A stretch of DNA of 5,766 nt from an uncultured Eubacteriales bacterium. GTDB taxonomy: Bacteria; Bacillota; Clostridia; UMGS1840. Of this stretch, positions 5,708 to 5,766 are shown piece after piece; position 1 is the stretch's first letter, and the number at the start of each line of letters is the position of its first letter. The translations under genes were made by a program, and so were the position numbers. The stretch is from the NCBI GenBank assembly GCA_900555525.1, contig USLP01000098.1, positions 1 to 5,766 of the forward strand. The letters run 5' to 3'. The notes under the pieces were generated by a model. It did no database searches. It was not told the origin of the DNA and was given only the letters and a program-made list of their open reading frames with translations.

Positions 5708-5766
5708 ATGGGATACAAAAATTTAACTTTTCCAAAAAATTCAAAATTTTTAATAACGGGCGGAGC
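5708..5766 (+). CDS. Probable NAD-dependent sugar-nucleotide epimerase, N-terminal fragment
   Basis: Only 19 codons plus two bases are present before the window ends. The peptide begins MGYKNLTFP and runs into KFLITGG followed by Ala, the first beta strand and start of the glycine-rich NAD-binding loop of extended short-chain dehydrogenases. A short N-terminal extension before this strand is common in UDP-N-acetylhexosamine(uronate) 4-epimerases such as TviC/WbpP. The position directly after a TviB/WbpO-type dehydrogenase, two bases past its stop with GGAGA (5695-5699) eight bases upstream of the ATG, supports the same assignment. Family membership as an SDR enzyme is likely; 4-epimerase activity is inferred mainly from context, and a 4,6-dehydratase or reductase cannot be excluded. 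Confidence 0.72.
   Translation, partial: MGYKNLTFPKNSKFLITGG

Noticed and set aside
1..5766. tRNA or rRNA genes, CRISPR arrays, insertion sequences, attachment sites
   Set aside because: No cloverleaf, regularly spaced repeat, transposase coding or terminal inverted repeats were seen; nearly all of the window is covered by ordinary coding genes.

Overview
The window comes from a low-GC, Gram-positive-type bacterium, most likely an anaerobic member of the Clostridia. I infer this from the strong GGAGG-type ribosome binding sites, the near-consensus sigma-A promoters, the AT-rich spacers and the character of the proteins. The species cannot be read from the sequence.

Layout. Positions 1-400, minus strand, hold the first 133 codons of metA, the homoserine O-acyltransferase of methionine synthesis. 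It is divergent from the rest. A 283-bp AT-rich spacer (401-683) carries one sigma-A promoter in each direction and several short inverted repeats. On the plus strand there follows a membrane-anchored family 2 glycosyltransferase (684-1931), a hairpin plus T-tract resembling an intrinsic terminator (1937-1969), and a short Sfp-type 4'-phosphopantetheinyl transferase (1981-2523). A 103-bp spacer with an extended -10 promoter then opens a tight polysaccharide operon. That operon encodes a small phosphoglycosyl transferase (2627-3244), a family 4 glycosyltransferase (3266-4399), a TviB/WbpO-type UDP-N-acetylhexosamine 6-dehydrogenase (4386-5705), and the first 19 codons of a probable sugar-nucleotide epimerase (5708 onward, cut by the window edge). 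No gene-free stretch exceeds 300 bases.

How the genes fit together. The last four genes form the start of a surface-glycan (capsule or exopolysaccharide type) cluster. The phosphoglycosyl transferase would load a sugar phosphate onto undecaprenyl phosphate, and the family 4 enzyme would add a second sugar. The dehydrogenase and epimerase would supply an N-acetylhexosaminuronic acid donor, so an acidic glycan is predicted. GC content falls from about 45% in the sampled upstream genes to about 18-30% in the sampled later operon genes, and the fall is gradual within the phosphoglycosyl transferase gene. This fits a variable cassette attached to a more conserved flank.

I found no convincing new biological system. 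The most useful second-look items are Glu at specificity position 111 of MetA, the reduced PPTase with altered motif residues behind a terminator-like hairpin, the composition gradient, and the predicted uronic-acid pathway.
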